Assembly (NCBI RefSeq): GCF_945859685.1
Contig: NC_079148.1
Location: 37,955,946 to 38,019,945, forward strand
Origin: Eupeodes corollae
Taxonomy: Eukaryota; Arthropoda; Insecta; Diptera; Syrphidae
Direction: 5' to 3'
Length of the DNA: 64,000 nt
The notes under the pieces were generated by a model. The model saw only the letters and a list, made by a program, of their open reading frames with translations, made no database searches and had not been told where the DNA came from. A program made the position numbers and the translations under genes. The number at the start of each line of letters is the position of its first letter. Positions within the stretch are counted from its first letter, which is position 1. Shown in pieces: positions 47,029 through 59,899 of this stretch.

Positions 47029-47766
47029 ATTATGTCTGTTCGTGCGTGTGTACGTACGTTCATACGTCCGTTTTTTCGTCTTCAATAGCTCAAAAACCTG
47101 AAGAGATATCGATTTCAAATAAATTTTCTTATACAGATGATAAGGCAGAAAGATGCAGAAAGGGCTCTCAAGAAAATTGCGTGGGTGATTTTTTTACCAT
47201 AACAGTTTGAAAAAAAAGGTGAACATTTTGGTTAACCCTAAATATCTTATGAACTAAAAACGCTAGAGAATTGAATTAAATTTTATATAATAAACTGTAA
47301 CGTGAAACCAAACAAGTATATTTTTTGGAAAAATTCCATTTAACGGTTTTTTTTATAAATCAGAAAAACTGAAAAAAATCGAATTGACAGTTTTTTTTAT
47401 AAAAAATAAAAATCTAAAAAAACGTTACTCAAAATTGGTAAAAATTGAATATCGATTCAAATATCTTTTACAAAAATTTGAAATATTGGCTTTAAACTAA
47501 TTTATCTTATAAGAAATATTGTTTTTAACAATTCGTAAAATTTGAAAAAAATCGAATTGACAGTTTTTGTACAAAAAATTAAAAACAAATTAACAACAGT
47601 TGGTAAAAATTGATTTTCGACTCAAATAGCTTTTCAAAAATTAAAAATATTGGTTTCAAACTTATTTTACTTCACAGAAAATATTGTTTTCGATATTCAG
47701 TATTTTTTATATAAAAATCTACAAAAAATAGTATCTACGCAAATTTGGTAAAAATTGATACGAGTA
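47029..47766 (-). mobile_element. Family A element, both ends missing
   Basis: Starts within the ACGT block ('tgtgtacgtacgttcatacg') and runs through 'ctcaaaaacctgaagagata' and three internal units to 'aattgatacgagtacataaa', about 75 bp short of the head terminus. It is followed directly by the TAA-repeat end of an I-like LINE, whose insertion or a linked deletion probably removed the head. Confidence 0.75.
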
Positions 47767-48255
47767 CATAAAAACAAACAAACAAAAATTATTATTATTA
47801 TTATTTATTGAACTATACATAAATGTAAAAACAATACTTAAAAGCTAATAGCTACCAGCGCTTCTAGCTGAAATGATTAAAGTAGTATTTTTGGATGTTA
47901 TGATGTTTTACATTTGCCAGCTGCAGGGGACGGTCAGAGTAAGTAAGACTTAGTTTGACCGCTCCCGCAGGGTTTTTTAATAAATAAATGTTAAATATTC
48001 TGATAAAGATTTAAAAGTTTTAAAATTTTGAAAATTCTTGATTTTCGGGCAGTCTGTAGTTAAATGGTTGATTATGGTAAATGGTTGGGGGATCTTTGCT
48101 GAGTAGGTGACTGTGGGTGAGCTGGGTGTGTCTAATCCTCAACAACCTGATTGTTGACGATTGCAGGCGTAGAGGTGGGGTAGATAACTGGTCTGCAATT
48201 TTGGTTGATGGAAGAATAGTGGTGATGATAACGAGACCAATCTATTATTTTTTGA

Positions 48256-48620
48256 TTATGTAAAATGGAGGAAGTCAACTTTGGTAGGTTGGTATTTTAA
48301 TATTGCTAAGTTTCTGTTCCTTTCTGTTATTTTGGGTGCATTGTCTGCGTGCTCATTGCCTTTTACACCGATGTGACCTGGTAACCAAAAGATCTTTAAC
48401 GGTTTTCCAAGTTTAATGAAGTTGTCTCTAAATTTGCCGATGTAGAATGATCGATTGTTGACGTTTTCAATGGCGGCTAAAGTTGAAAGACTGTCTGTGC
48501 ATATCACTGTATTTTTCTTGGATTTGTAGGCGAAAACAGAGAAGAATGATGGTAGCTTTTCTCTAAAAATTAGATTGTTGTTTGAATCAATAATTGCGAA
48601 AGAGGTACCTTCCTCAATTA
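48256..48620 (-). pseudogene. RNase H domain of the I-like LINE
   Basis: Reads GTSFAIIDSNNNLIFREK, SFFSVFAYKSKKNTVICTDS, LSTLAAIENV, then IFWLPGHIGVKGNEHADNAP. The DS and HADNA motifs are present. The stretch that should carry the catalytic Glu after FSVF is missing: FSVF runs straight into AYKSKK, which points to a deletion. A frameshift near 48507 separates the first third. Confidence 0.75.
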
Positions 48621-48898
48621 TTTCTGATGAAAGGATTCATCAATTCCTCAAAATGCTGAAGACATAAATCTTTCGGAGTTGAATCTTTTTTAAATTGAGC
48701 GAGTGAAGTGTTGATGCATTCCTTCGGGCATAGCCAAGGAGGACTACACTCGACATCTTTTTTTTTAATTTTCGGTTCACTGCCGATTTCTCTCGCATAC
48801 ATTAAAGTTAAGTGGAGAGCTGATGGTTTTTTAGGTGTCTTAAAGCGTTTAAGGATTTTCGTAGATTCGTAGATAGGATTCAAGTACTTTTCCCCCAA
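48614..48898 (-). pseudogene. I-like LINE ORF2 segment before RNase H
   Basis: 94 residues, ending in a stop, with the words SALHLTLMYAREIGSEP and SPPWLCPKECINTSLAQFKK. In I-like elements this kind of segment joins RT and RNase H. It supports the LINE assignment by position; I do not recognise a separate function. Confidence 0.55.
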
Positions 48899-49299
48899 GT
48901 CTTGATGTAAAGACTTCTTTTCTTTTTGTGATCGACGAAAAACCTACTTCAGGCGTGATATGCTGATTGAACAGGCATAACAACGCAATAATCAAGTTTT
49001 GACAGTATTATGACTTTTGTAACATTGATCAATGAATTCGTATGGATGAAACTATTTTTTGATGCTAAATACCCTATGATGTTAAGCCTGGTAGCCAAGT
49101 TAATTCTAAAAGCTAAACAATGTTCCTTAAAGCTAAATTTACAATCGAATACAATACCTAGTATACTTAATTTATTAACAGAAGGAATAACAATTTATGT
49201 TAACAACAGGACAGGAACATGTATGTTTTCTACAAATGTTTAAGTCTTTAAAAAATATGAAAAAAAAAAATTACTAACGTGAACCGACTCAAAACCTTA

Positions 49300-49660
49300 G
49301 TATTAAAGAAACTACATATATGGCAAGTTCTGCATTTGTAAAAATTTCAAAATCGAGATTTTTAATCAAACATAACATTGCGATGGTAGAGAAGTCGAAA
49401 AAGTGTGTCCCCCAATTCCATATGTTTGTTTTTCTGTCCTGGCCCCATACATAGCAATGCATTGGGTTCATTTATGTATTCATAATTTGGAAATTTAGGT
49501 TCTTAGCAGATTCGCGTTAAGAGTTTTTTTTTATTTTTATTTTTTGTTTTTTTTAAATAACAGTAGTTCACATACATTTTTTTGGTCAAAAATCGCAAAT
49601 TCGAATTTTCTCAAAAAAAGTTTTTTTTTCGAAATTTGGCATCTTGCAATACCCGTGTTT
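49300..49660 (+). repeat. Family B dispersed repeat
   Basis: Contains 'acatatatggcaagttctgc', 'caaaatcgagatttttaatc', 'gcgatggtagagaagtcgaa' and 'cagattcgcgttaagagttt', matching the copy at 11755-12130 in order. It has no coding frame. The flanks 48961-49299 and 49661-50219 hold nothing I can identify. Confidence 0.7.
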
Positions 49661-50536
49661 TGTTGGTAAATCTATCCATAGTAAAGTAGGATTTTACACG
49701 AATAACAAAAACAATATCCATAGTGAGAATAACACCGATAAAAGTTAGAGTAGAATATCACTATGGATAGGTTTTTGACATTTATACGAGCCTCGAATGG
49801 AACTTATGTGATTTCGTTCTCAAATGTTGGTACGATTGATATTGCATTTGTATCTCGATGGCTGTGTTCGTTGAGTAGTTATGCATTTGAAATCATGTGT
49901 GTTTTTTATTGCGGAAGAAACGAATCTATTACTGTTGATATTATTTAGTTTTCTTAGTGAAAATGGATTAACTGGGCTTATTTTGCAAGAAAAAACAATA
50001 GAAAAGATATTTATGTTTTGCTATGTTTCCAAAAAAGGTTTATCTCAGTTTAGAATAGATAAATCTCAACTCGATTCAGGTATATAAAGAATTGAGTCGA
50101 GCATCAAGCTCGCTTCAACACCACATGTTAATGTAGTAGTCTACGAACAAACCCCCTTTTTGAAGTTTTTTTATTATTATTTTTACAGATCTTCTTTCAG
50201 TTGTACCAATTTTTAAATACGGCAGTCGGCAGCCGACTGGGACGTCTTTTGCTCGAGCTAGTGGATTTTCAAAAGAAAACGTTGACATTTTTTTCAACCA
50301 CTTTGAAAAACTAATGGTGACATACCGTGTTGGCACTCAAAGGTCGAAGAGGCTCGTTGATAACCGCAATTTTGTAAATGAGTGCTGGGGGATCGTTTGT
50401 ACCACCAATGTTTATTTTCCCTATTAAAAGAGACAATCCAATTCTAATGAAATGTACACCGCCAGGTTCCATTAACGCTAATCATCCATCCGGATAGGTT
50501 CAAACGAATTTATTCACGAAATGGTTCAAGCATTTT

Positions 50537-51198
50537 TTGGATAAGGTTAAGCCATCGGCATCAACAAGCCATATTGAACTTGTGGACTTGGCTAGGAATA
50601 ATCACGTCCACATTCTTTTCATCCCCCCGAACTCAATTCACAAAATTCAACCGCTAGACAAGACATTTATGGGGCCCCTCAAAAAATATTTAACAGAAGA
50701 AATTAGACGCCGGGTAATCAACAACGCAAGGGCTTTGACGCATTTCGTTATAATTGAGTTATTCAGGCGGGCCTACTTAAGAACTCAAGCAGGAGACATC
50801 TACGGTGAATGGATTTGCTTCGACTGGCATGTGCCAATATCCATATGTCCGCAGAAGAGGTTGATGGAACCAACTTAGAAAATCCTGGTCAGTTGAATGT
50901 GCCTACTAGTCCTCACGAGATTATGCAGACGGAACCAGGTATAGATGAACCTTCAACTTCTACGGGAATAAGATCAATTGCTGAAATTTTGGAATCCAAT
51001 TCTAAACCAGTAGCAACAGAACTTCACTTTTCGGAACCTTCTTCTTTCACAACACCCCATGAAATTTTTCCAATTCCCATCCGGACTAAGAAAATATCAA
51101 TTTGTGGAAGAAAACGAGGGAAATTCGAAATTATTTCATCTTCCCCTTATAAGCTTCTTTTGGAAGAATCGATGAAAAAAAAAGTCAACCACAATTAA
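50537..51198 (+). pseudogene. DDE-1 transposase core and tail (pogo group)
   Basis: The frame at 50537-50878 carries the region just before and including the third catalytic position (PPNSIHKIQPLDKTF). In active relatives a LLLDGH-type motif with the second Asp lies before SHIELVDLAR; here SAST runs directly into SHIELVD, so that Asp is lost by a deletion. The region with the first Asp is also missing between FEKLM and the GGSFVPP block. A frameshift near 50810 moves into the frame ending at 51198, with the C-terminal Ser/Pro tail. Confidence 0.8.
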
Positions 51199-51385
51199 AG
51201 AGGCCAAAGGCGGAAAGAGAAATAAAAACTAAGCTTTGTTTCGAGAGGAAGGTAGAAATATCTTAATCATATGATAGACTTCAACTTATTTTTCTTTTTA
51301 TGGTTTACATTTCGGAAGGTTCTAAATAATTTAAAGCTAAGAGAAAAGAAGATTAATCGTAAAGAAGTATCGTCTTCATAAAAAA

Positions 51386-51630
51386 ATGAGGAAGATTACG
51401 CTCCAGACGAATCATCAGTTGCGAGTCCTGATAGAATCAACCAGGAAGATGGCAAATGCATTTACTACTGTAGTTTATTTTGCGATGATAAGGGAGGAGA
51501 GGAATGGGTGCAATGCTTTGTATGCACAATGTGGGCCCATGAAGACTGCTCGGGCAATGAAAATAAATATTTTATTGTTTCAAATATGGCCCACCCTGTT
51601 CCATATTTGAAACCAGGCGGCCCATATTAG
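51386..51630 (+). pseudogene. C-terminal zinc-finger-like end of the pogo-type transposase
   Basis: In the frame ending with the TAG at 51628-51630 one reads CIYYCSLFCDD, EEWVQCFVCTMWAHEDCSG, FIVSNM. The spacing C-x2-C, C-x2-C, H-x2-C resembles a PHD-like finger. Such a finger closes many insect jerky-type transposases. It is out of frame with the tail at 50809-51198, with stops between. Confidence 0.65.
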
Positions 51631-54529
51631 GAGCCTTTTTTTTTAAAAAAAATTGCGAAATGAAGTTGATTTAATTTTTTCTCAATATCCTTTTTTTTAA
51701 CTTACTATTTGTGTTTTAAACTTGTAAGGACTGAACTAAAAATAATTTGTAATACTAAAAAAAATATATATATATGAATTCAAGTTAAATTTGTCAGGTA
51801 CATTTTTAAATCTTAAAATACAGGAAATATTTTTAAACAGTATCTTTGAATAGATGAGCAGGTTAGTGTGACCCAGTCGTATATTTTATTTTTTAATTTT
51901 CCTCATGATGAGTTCAATTTTATTATTCAAATAAAACACTTGTTTATTTAAAAGCAAACAAAGGCAACATTTAGAAATGTTTTTCAAAGTTTTTTAAACA
52001 ACGTTTCTCTTGACCATTGTCAATTTCTTTATTTTTCATTGGAACTTATTGTTCGTATTTAAAAGATTGAACATTTCCATATCTTTTTTTTTTAAAACCA
52101 AAAAAACAATATTAAATTAAAATTTTCCAGATAGAAAATCATAAGAATACAAATTAATATCACTTTCGGAATAAGGAAATGCTACGAAAAATGAAGTTTT
52201 TGATTGTTAGTAGAATTTTTAGAAAAAGTCAATTTTAGTTACCACCAATAAATAACAGATGCACATTTTTATAAATGCATCTGCGGGACATAATCCAAGT
52301 AGATCGCTTCCCAGCCATCATAACAGATCTTTTTTATACCAAACATAAGTATGTTTTTTATATTTAGTTTGGTGTAATCAAAATTTTTAATCCAGTAAAA
52401 GTCAAAACTTTCTTCGAAAATATTTCATTTTATAGTTTGCAACAAATTTAAATTCTCCTTAAGTTGCTGTAAGCTCGATTAAACTCAAAATGAATTACGA
52501 AATAAAAAGCATTGATACTCGTTTTAGTGTCACCAAAGTTTTCATTGCCCGATTTCGTTTTATTTTTTTTCATTTGAATATTTATGTATAAAGAGGGTAA
52601 AAATGAAAAATTAAGTACCTACCTCCTCAAAAGTTTATCGATTTACTTATCTTAATCCGCAACATTTCAAACTAACCACCCGAATTCCTTGAAGTCATGT
52701 TAATGTCCACTTAAAATCTATCACACTCCAATATTGCTTTATAAACGTTTACTCGTATATTTAATTAGTCAACCATACTAATTCAATGTCACTTGAAAAC
52801 TGTGTCATCTTAAATCCTTAAATCACTTGTTACCCTAAATAAATAATTATTACTGTGCGGAATGACACCGTAAGTCCCAAATGATATTAAACACGTCCCA
52901 CACACATCAGGAGTAAATCAGTACCCATCTCAGACCCAACCCACTGTGGCTACTTTGTACGCGTCAGGAAGGAATTCAATAAACCTTCGCATCTTGATAT
53001 GATAATTGCCCATTCACTCACCTTGAATTAACATCAAAAAAATTATGCTGACCTCAGCTTGCAACAACTGTCCAAAGATTAAATTTTTAAAGCTACACAA
53101 GACAAAACACAAGAAAAAGAAGAATCCAACATAAGACAAAGACAAGCAAACAGACAGACAACCCAAAAGACAGACAGACAGACAAGAAATTACAGAAAGA
53201 CACGAGCCTTTTGATTTATACCAAGATTGAATGATGCTGATGATGATCCGCCTTATAATACCACACATGGGGATAGGACATTCATTATAATTGCATATTA
53301 CTTACGATGTTAATATTTTAGGAGCAGCTAGTAGGTTTGCCGAGAATTTGGTTAAAGACCACTTAAGGGTTCCCTTAAGTGGACTTATTGCCTGATGGCT
53401 GCATCACTATCGCCTTTATGTTGGTTTTCTTATATAGGGTGACTTCATATGAAGCAGGGTGCGGTCTTGACCATATGACGGGGAAGCACATTACATGCAG
53501 TCGAAGTCAGGTTTTAACCTTCACGGCTGATTTAATGACAGAAAATCGATCCGTTTTATGCCCAATAAACACAAAATAAATCACCGAGTTATCTTCGAGA
53601 CCAAGAGGCTATATGTGTGGTGATGTGTGTCGTGTGTTGATGGAGACTTTTGGGAAATTTCTTTTTCTTATTGCTGTTGGCTGTTGAGAGAGCTATAATT
53701 TTTTATTTATTTATGTGACCATAAAAAGAAATACACCGTGAGTTCCATCATGTATAGACGACGACGCAGACGGCGACGTTCAAGCTATACAGCAGTTTTG
53801 GAAATGGCAACCAGCAATAGCATCGACTTCAGGAGCAACATGCCAACAGCATTTCAGTCAATTTTTTGAAGACATTGGTTTTGGCAGACAGGTACATGTG
53901 CTTTACAATCAGCATTCCACTGGTCTGGACCATCCAGCGCAGCGAGTGTATCTGGGCGGAAAATCATCAATCAAATTCAATTTGTCAGTGATCTGTCAAC
54001 AAAGATTATCTGAATAAAACAGATTTTTTTACTCTTGTGAATATTTTTACTCATTGTTATGTGCGGTATCTGAAAATTCCATTCAATGTTATAACAATAA
54101 GAAAAAATAAAAAAATTATCGAAAGGATGGTAAGGTGATGGTGGTCTTATTGTCGTGATGGTATGACATAAGGCCAAGAGTAGCAGTTCCTGTATTTAAT
54201 TGAACTTGTTATTGGTAATACTGATTTGATAAACTGCTTTTAACTTTATGTATTGACAAGTTCCTTCGGACAAAGGTAGGTAGACGAAAGTTAACTGATG
54301 ATTAAGATTGATTGCATGAAATTCGCAATTTCTGGATCTTAAAAGTATTTGAGAGTGAGATCTTAAAAAAAATCATTCCATGAATGTATGTATATCTATG
54401 AAAGGGCCTAGAAGGACCTATACAATGAATTCTAATCAAAAGGGCTGTTGAAAATGTCTAGATCGTATTTTAATAACAACGACTTGGATCTAGAAAAGCT
54501 CTTTTCACTAGACGAACGTTATTTATTAT
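51631..54529. other. AT-rich sequence, nothing recognised except short GACA repeats
   Basis: No supported gene. A (GACA)n-like stretch at about 53137-53190 (minus strand reads as CTGT repeats) is the only clear low-complexity tract. Frames at 53014-53268 (-) and 53379-53579 (+) have no family motif. Confidence 0.35.
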
Positions 54530-55517
54530 TTATAAGAAAGTTATTGTAATGGGTACGTTTTGTCAAATTAAAAAATGTCGACACTTTTTGACGTTTCAAG
54601 GTCCCTAGAGTCAAAATAAAAGATTTTTAGAAACATCTCTGTGCGTGCGTGTGTACGTACGTTCGCGACGTTTTTTTCGTCGTCCATAGCTCAAGAACCA
54701 GAAGAGATATCGATTTCAAATAAATTTTGTTATACAGACAAAAAAGCAGAAAGGGCTCTCAAGAAAATTGCGTGGGTGGTTTTATTTCCCTAGTAGTTTG
54801 AAAAAAAGTTGAACATTTTGGTTAGCCCTAAATATCTTACGAACTAAAAACGCTAGAGACTTGAATTAAATTTTATATAATATATTGTAACGTGATATCA
54901 AAGAAGTATATTTTTTGAAAAAAATCAATTGAACGGTATTTTTATAAATCAAAAAAACTGAAAAAAAAAATTGTCACCTCCAAAATTTTAGGACTAAAAT
55001 ATGATTTCATCTCCAAAACAATTTTGTGCAACGAAGAATAATGTTTTTGACATCTGATATAATTTTGAGAAAAATCAAATTGACAGCTTTTTTTATAAAA
55101 AATAAAAATCTGAAAAAAAAATATTACTCAAAGTTGGTAAAAGTTGAATATCGACTCAAATATCTTTTCAAAACTTTGATACCTTGGCTTTAATTTACTT
55201 TTATCTCTCAAAAAATATTGTTGTCAATATTCAGTAAAAGTTGGTAAACATTAATTTTCGACTTAAATATCTTTTCAAACATTAAAAATATTGGCTTCAA
55301 ACTTATTTTATTTCACAGAAAATATTGTTTTCCATATTCAGTAATTTTATATAAAAATCCAACAGTCCGTTTTTTTTATAAAAAATAAAATCTATAAAAA
55401 AAAGTACAAAAAGTTGGTTAAAATTGATACGAGTACATAAAGACAAACTTTTAGGCAAGACAAATCGACAGACGGGATGGGAAGTTACAGTGTGGGTCGC
55501 ATCCCAGCCTCTTTTTT
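54530..55517 (-). mobile_element. Family A element, near complete
   Basis: Starts 'agttattgtaatgggtacg', with the outer half of the tail hairpin lost. It has a compact ACGT block ('gtgtacgtacgttcgcgacg') and about three internal units, and ends with the head 'gacgggatgggaagttacag' / 'gcatcccagcctctttttt'. About 0.99 kb. Confidence 0.8.
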
Positions 55518-57129
55518 ACTTTTTAATACTATCCCCCTATTTATCTCAAAATTTGTGATACTAACTTTCAAATTAATAAAGCTTTCAATATCATAATTTA
55601 TAACAAAAATTGTGTATTTTTCGAGAATCTTACCAAAAGCTCCTACAAAAAAAGTGATACCATTTTCAAACAAACTGCGAACAAGAAATTCACTATAAAT
55701 TCAGTTACAAGTAATTGAAATTTAAATAAAATTCTACGTTTCTAATACTCTTTCCCATTACTGTACGTACGAAGCGAACCCACAACCACCGAAGAAATGT
55801 TTAATTCTTGTTATCAACATACCAAACCATATTCCCAACCTAACCTATAACCCAACCTATTCTGTATGTGTTGGTTTTGATCATCTCCTTCCATATTTAC
55901 CCATTCTCAAAATGCTTTTTGGTCACGTTCATGATGTCCTCTTGTATCAACACACGGTTACATATAGAACAATTGTTTATTTGAAAATTTCTCAAATAAA
56001 ATCAAAAGTATTTTTGTAGCTTTTGCTCAGTCCCAGAGGCAAAAATACAAACAATAAAAATACAAAATAAAATTAAAACAAAATCAAAAAAATAAGAGGA
56101 ATCTTTCCTAGAATTCCAAACCTTATATTTTCAAATTCTCTCCAAACAAAAAACCAAAACCCCAAAATGATGTGGACCAAACAATTGAATGGAAATTTCC
56201 CCTGAGGCCATGGTTTTAAGTTTATAATATTTCCAACACAAAATTCTGTGTCGTTAGACGTTTTAGACTCTTTCCCTTATAAAACCATCCATAGAGCCAT
56301 CACCACTATCATCATCATCCTCATCCTCATCATGTTCAATTCAGTTCAACAAAAATAATAATTGAATTACTGTGAATGGATGTAGGATTTTAGTCCATCT
56401 ATCTATGGTCCGAATATAATTATGCTTGCAGTTATAGTCCATTCCGTTGCATATTTTTGATTAGAATCTCTCTCTCTAGATAATGACAATTGCAGAATTT
56501 AACACACCATAAGAATTCACGTAGTACCCGACCCAGCCCGGACCTAGCGGCGACTTTATGAGTTACACATCCATGGAAATCACAAATCAAATTATGGAAT
56601 AGAGGTAAGGTATTATTTTAATGAATTTCGTGCGGCGGCGTGTTGTTATAATTTTTGAGTGTGAGTGCGGAGCGGATGAGAAATCAACGAACTTTTGTCT
56701 AGACAATTTAATTAAAATATTTAAAACAGACAGGTATACTCAAAGCTTTTTCGGGATGCACATTGGACTGGGGCAGTCATGAATATTATTGAGGTTAATG
56801 GATTGGACAAATGGAGATGAGCTGTCATTTTGGTTTTAAATGGGGCTGCAATTTGCATACACGATTTCCATAGTCTAAAGTCTCTCATGCAATTCTATTG
56901 TCCCATATAAATAAATTGAGCTTATGGAAGTTACGTTTTAGGGAACTTTTTTGTTATTTTATCTTGTCGATTTATTTTATTATTAGGAAGATTTATTTGT
57001 TCAGCTTTAGACTTTGGGGTTAAAAAGAGGAAATTCAACAAATTTAATTTATTCATGTGCACTTTTCGAAAAATGTATGTTTTTTTCCAAATATCGTTTT
57101 AATTTTCCGTCTTAGAACCAGTACCAAAA
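55518..57129. other. Intergenic sequence, nothing recognised
   Basis: No coding frame with support. A short ATC/TCC-type microsatellite (about 56296-56335) and a slightly GC-richer patch at 56520-56670 ('cccgacccagcccggaccta') are the only distinctive parts. Confidence 0.35.
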
Positions 57130-57942
57130 AGAAGCTGGGAGGCAACCACCACTGATAGGTTTTCATCCACTCTGTTGAATTGTCTTGCTTAAACCTTAAA
57201 CAAAATGTTTTTAACAATATTTTGTGAGAGATAAATAACTTGAAGTCAATATTTTTCTTTATTCTCCTAATAATTGAATCGAAAATATTTATTATCATTT
57301 TTTTGTTGTTTTTATTCTGATTTCAATTTTTAATCGCAAACAATTTACAAACTGTAGTTGCCTTTCTTTACAGTTTTAATTTCTCATATAACCATAATCT
57401 TACGTTAACAACAAAATTTAGCACACAAAGAAATAATTTTAGGATCATTTCGAGAATCAAACATAGATTTTTACCAATCTTGTGAAAACAATATTTCTTA
57501 TAAGATAACATTAGTTTAAAAAATAATATTTTAAATTTCTAAAATAAAATTTCTGAGTCAAAAATCAATTTTAACCAAATTTTAGTAATATTTTTTTAAG
57601 TTGAAAAATGTCAGTTCGATACTTGACACAATTTTACTGAATGTTGAAAACAATATTTTTGTTTATAATGAAATTAATTTGAAGAAAATATCTAACAATT
57701 TTAAAAAGATATTTAAGTCGAAAATTATTTTTACAAAATTTTAGTTATGTTTTTTTTTAGGTTTTTATTTTTCGTAAAAAAAACTATCAATCCGATTTTT
57801 CTGAAATACTTATCAAATTAAAAAAAAAAATTATTCTTCGTTGCATACAATTATTTAGATTCTAGAGACCTTGAAACGTTGAGAAATATCAAAATTTTCA
57901 ATTCGAAAAATCGTACCGATTACAATAACTTCCTATTTTATT
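57130..57942 (+). mobile_element. Family A element, old degenerate copy
   Basis: The head 'agaagctgggaggcaaccac' and 'gataggttttcatccactct' is recognisable with many substitutions, and the tail 'accttgaaacgttgagaaat' / 'ttacaataacttcctat' lacks the right arm of the hairpin. Internal units are strongly diverged and the ACGT block is gone. Confidence 0.65.
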
Positions 57943-58112
57943 TTTTACAAATCCAAACAAATACGAAATTATACTAAAAGTTGCAAAAAATTTAGTTTTG
58001 AATTTAAAATGTTGCCAAAAAAAAAATATTGACTTTAAACTAATATTTAAACATTTCTTTTAAACATTTGTTAATAATTTAAAAATCTAATTAAAAGTTA
58101 TTTGAAATGAAA

Positions 58113-59296
58113 AAAAGTGGCTGGGATGCGACCCACACTGATAACTTCCCATCCCGTCTGTCGATTTGTTTTGCTTAAAAGTTTGTTTATATGTACTCGT
58201 ATCAATTTTTACCAACTTTGGGTACTATTTTTTGTAGATTTTATTTTTTATAAAAAAAAAAAACGGACTGTTGGATTTTTATATAAAAATTACTGAATAT
58301 CGAAAACAATATTTTCTGTGAAATTAAATAAGTTTGAAGCCAACATTTTTAATTTTTGAAAAGCTTTTTGAGTCGAAAGTAATTTTTTACCAAGTTTTAG
58401 TATTGTTTTTTGTAGAATTTTATTTTTTGCAAAACAAACTGTGAATTCAATTTATTTCAAAATTGTATCGAATGTTGAAAAGAATAATTTTTATAAGATA
58501 AAATTAGTTTGAAACAATCAATTTTTACCAGCTTTTGTTAAATTTTTTTTAGGATTTTATTTTTTTGTAAGAAAACTGTCAATTCGATTTTTTTCAAAAT
58601 TTTACTGAATGTTAAGAACAATATTTTTTGAAAGATAAAGAGTTTAAAGCCAATATCTACAAGTTTTGAAAAGATATTTGAGTCAAAAATCAATTTTTAA
58701 CAACATTTATACATTTTTTTTAAGGTTTTTATGTTTTGTAAAAAAAACTGTCAATTCGATTTTTCTAAAAATTTAGCCTAATGTTGAAAACAATATTTTT
58801 TATAAGCTACAATAAGTTTGGAGCCTAAATTTTAAGTTTTTGAAAAGATATTTGAATCGATATTCAATTTTTACCAACTTTGAGTAATGTTGTGACAAAT
58901 TTTTTTTTCAGTTTTTTTGATATATAAAAAAAACCATTAAATGGATTTTTTTCAAAAAATTTACTTCTTCGATATCACGTTACAATATATTATATAAAAT
59001 TTAATTCAAGTCTCTAGCCTTTTTGGTTCGTAAGATATTTAGGGTTAACCAAATTTTCACCTTTTATTCAAAAAGGTAAAAAAAACCGTCCACACAATTT
59101 TTTTGAGAGCCCTTGCTGCATCTTTCTGCTTTATTATCTGTATAACAAAATTTATTTAAAATCGATATCTCTTCTGGTTTTTAGTTATGTACGACGAAAA
59201 AACGTCGTGAACGTACGGACGTAGGAAAAATTTTCAATTCAAAATTTTCAATTTGACAAATCGGACCCATTAAAATAACTTCCTATGGGAAGTTAA
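58113..59296 (+). mobile_element. Family A element, near complete
   Basis: The head 'gtggctgggatgcgacccac' starts it and the tail hairpin 'acttcctatgggaagtt' ends it. About 1.18 kb with four to five internal units. The segment normally reading 'cgcacagacatctttctaaa' near the tail is deleted: 'gtacggacgtaggaaaaatt' joins straight to the end block. Confidence 0.8.
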
Positions 59297-59899
59297 TAAG
59301 TCTTAAAATGATAAAAAAAAGAGGTTTACAACTCTGCATTCAACGTTCAAATCGGAAAAAAATGAGGAGGGAGTGAAATATCGCCACAAGTGATAAATTG
59401 GAAAAAAGACGGTTTGATCCTTAGCTTATTTTTATTAAATGCAACATTTTTAATTAGATAATAAATGAAATAAACAACAAAGAGGCTAAGTTATTATTAA
59501 CCACCACGATGAATTCCTTTTGGTGCGAAAATAAGTAAAATTTCATTTCACCCACTGCTTAAAACTGCACTTTATTCCACGGAACCCCTTTTGGTGTCCT
59601 TAAAAACCTGCACATGATATTTTTTGTAATTAGCCAAATTGTCATTCACAGAAATTCAATTAAGTTTAAGTAAACAGCCAAAATGTTAGTTTCAACTGTA
59701 TTCTTGAATTAATTTATTAACAGTCTTATTTTAGTCTTCTTTTGTTGGGTATTTTATAAAATTTTCCCTATAAATAAAAGGAATTATCATTTTGAGTATT
59801 TTTTTTTCAATTGTCTATTGCAATCTGACCAATTTCTTTAGTCCTTAGAATCCATGTAAATTAAGGATTTTAAGAGAGATTACAATGTGTGCATGTGAG

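Larger units (their letters stand above)
47787..48960 (-). mobile_element. I-like LINE, 3' end with RNase H
   Basis: Minus-strand order: a pre-RNase H segment (48898 down to 48614), the RNase H domain (about 48620-48256), a decayed C-terminus, and a 3' end of ATA/TAA repeats at 47787-47805. A terminal TAA repeat and a C-terminal RNase H are hallmarks of the I group. RT and endonuclease are absent (5' truncation). Confidence 0.75.
50220..51630 (+). mobile_element. Pogo/Tigger-like (DDE-1, jerky-type) transposon remnant
   Basis: Frames on the plus strand give, in order: GSRPTGTSFARASGFSKENV (50229-50290), FFNHFEKLM, GGSFVPPMFIFPIKRDNPIL (about 50395-50440), WFKHFLDKVKPSAS (50522-50555), IELVDLARNNHVHILFIPPN (50574), HKIQPLDKTFMGPLKKYL, then a Ser/Pro-rich tail (TTPHEIFPIP, IISSSPYKLLLEE) and a Cys/His finger. 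This is the pogo-group DDE-1 transposase order. At least four stops or frameshifts are present. No inverted terminal repeats were found, so the borders are those of the protein match. Confidence 0.8.
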
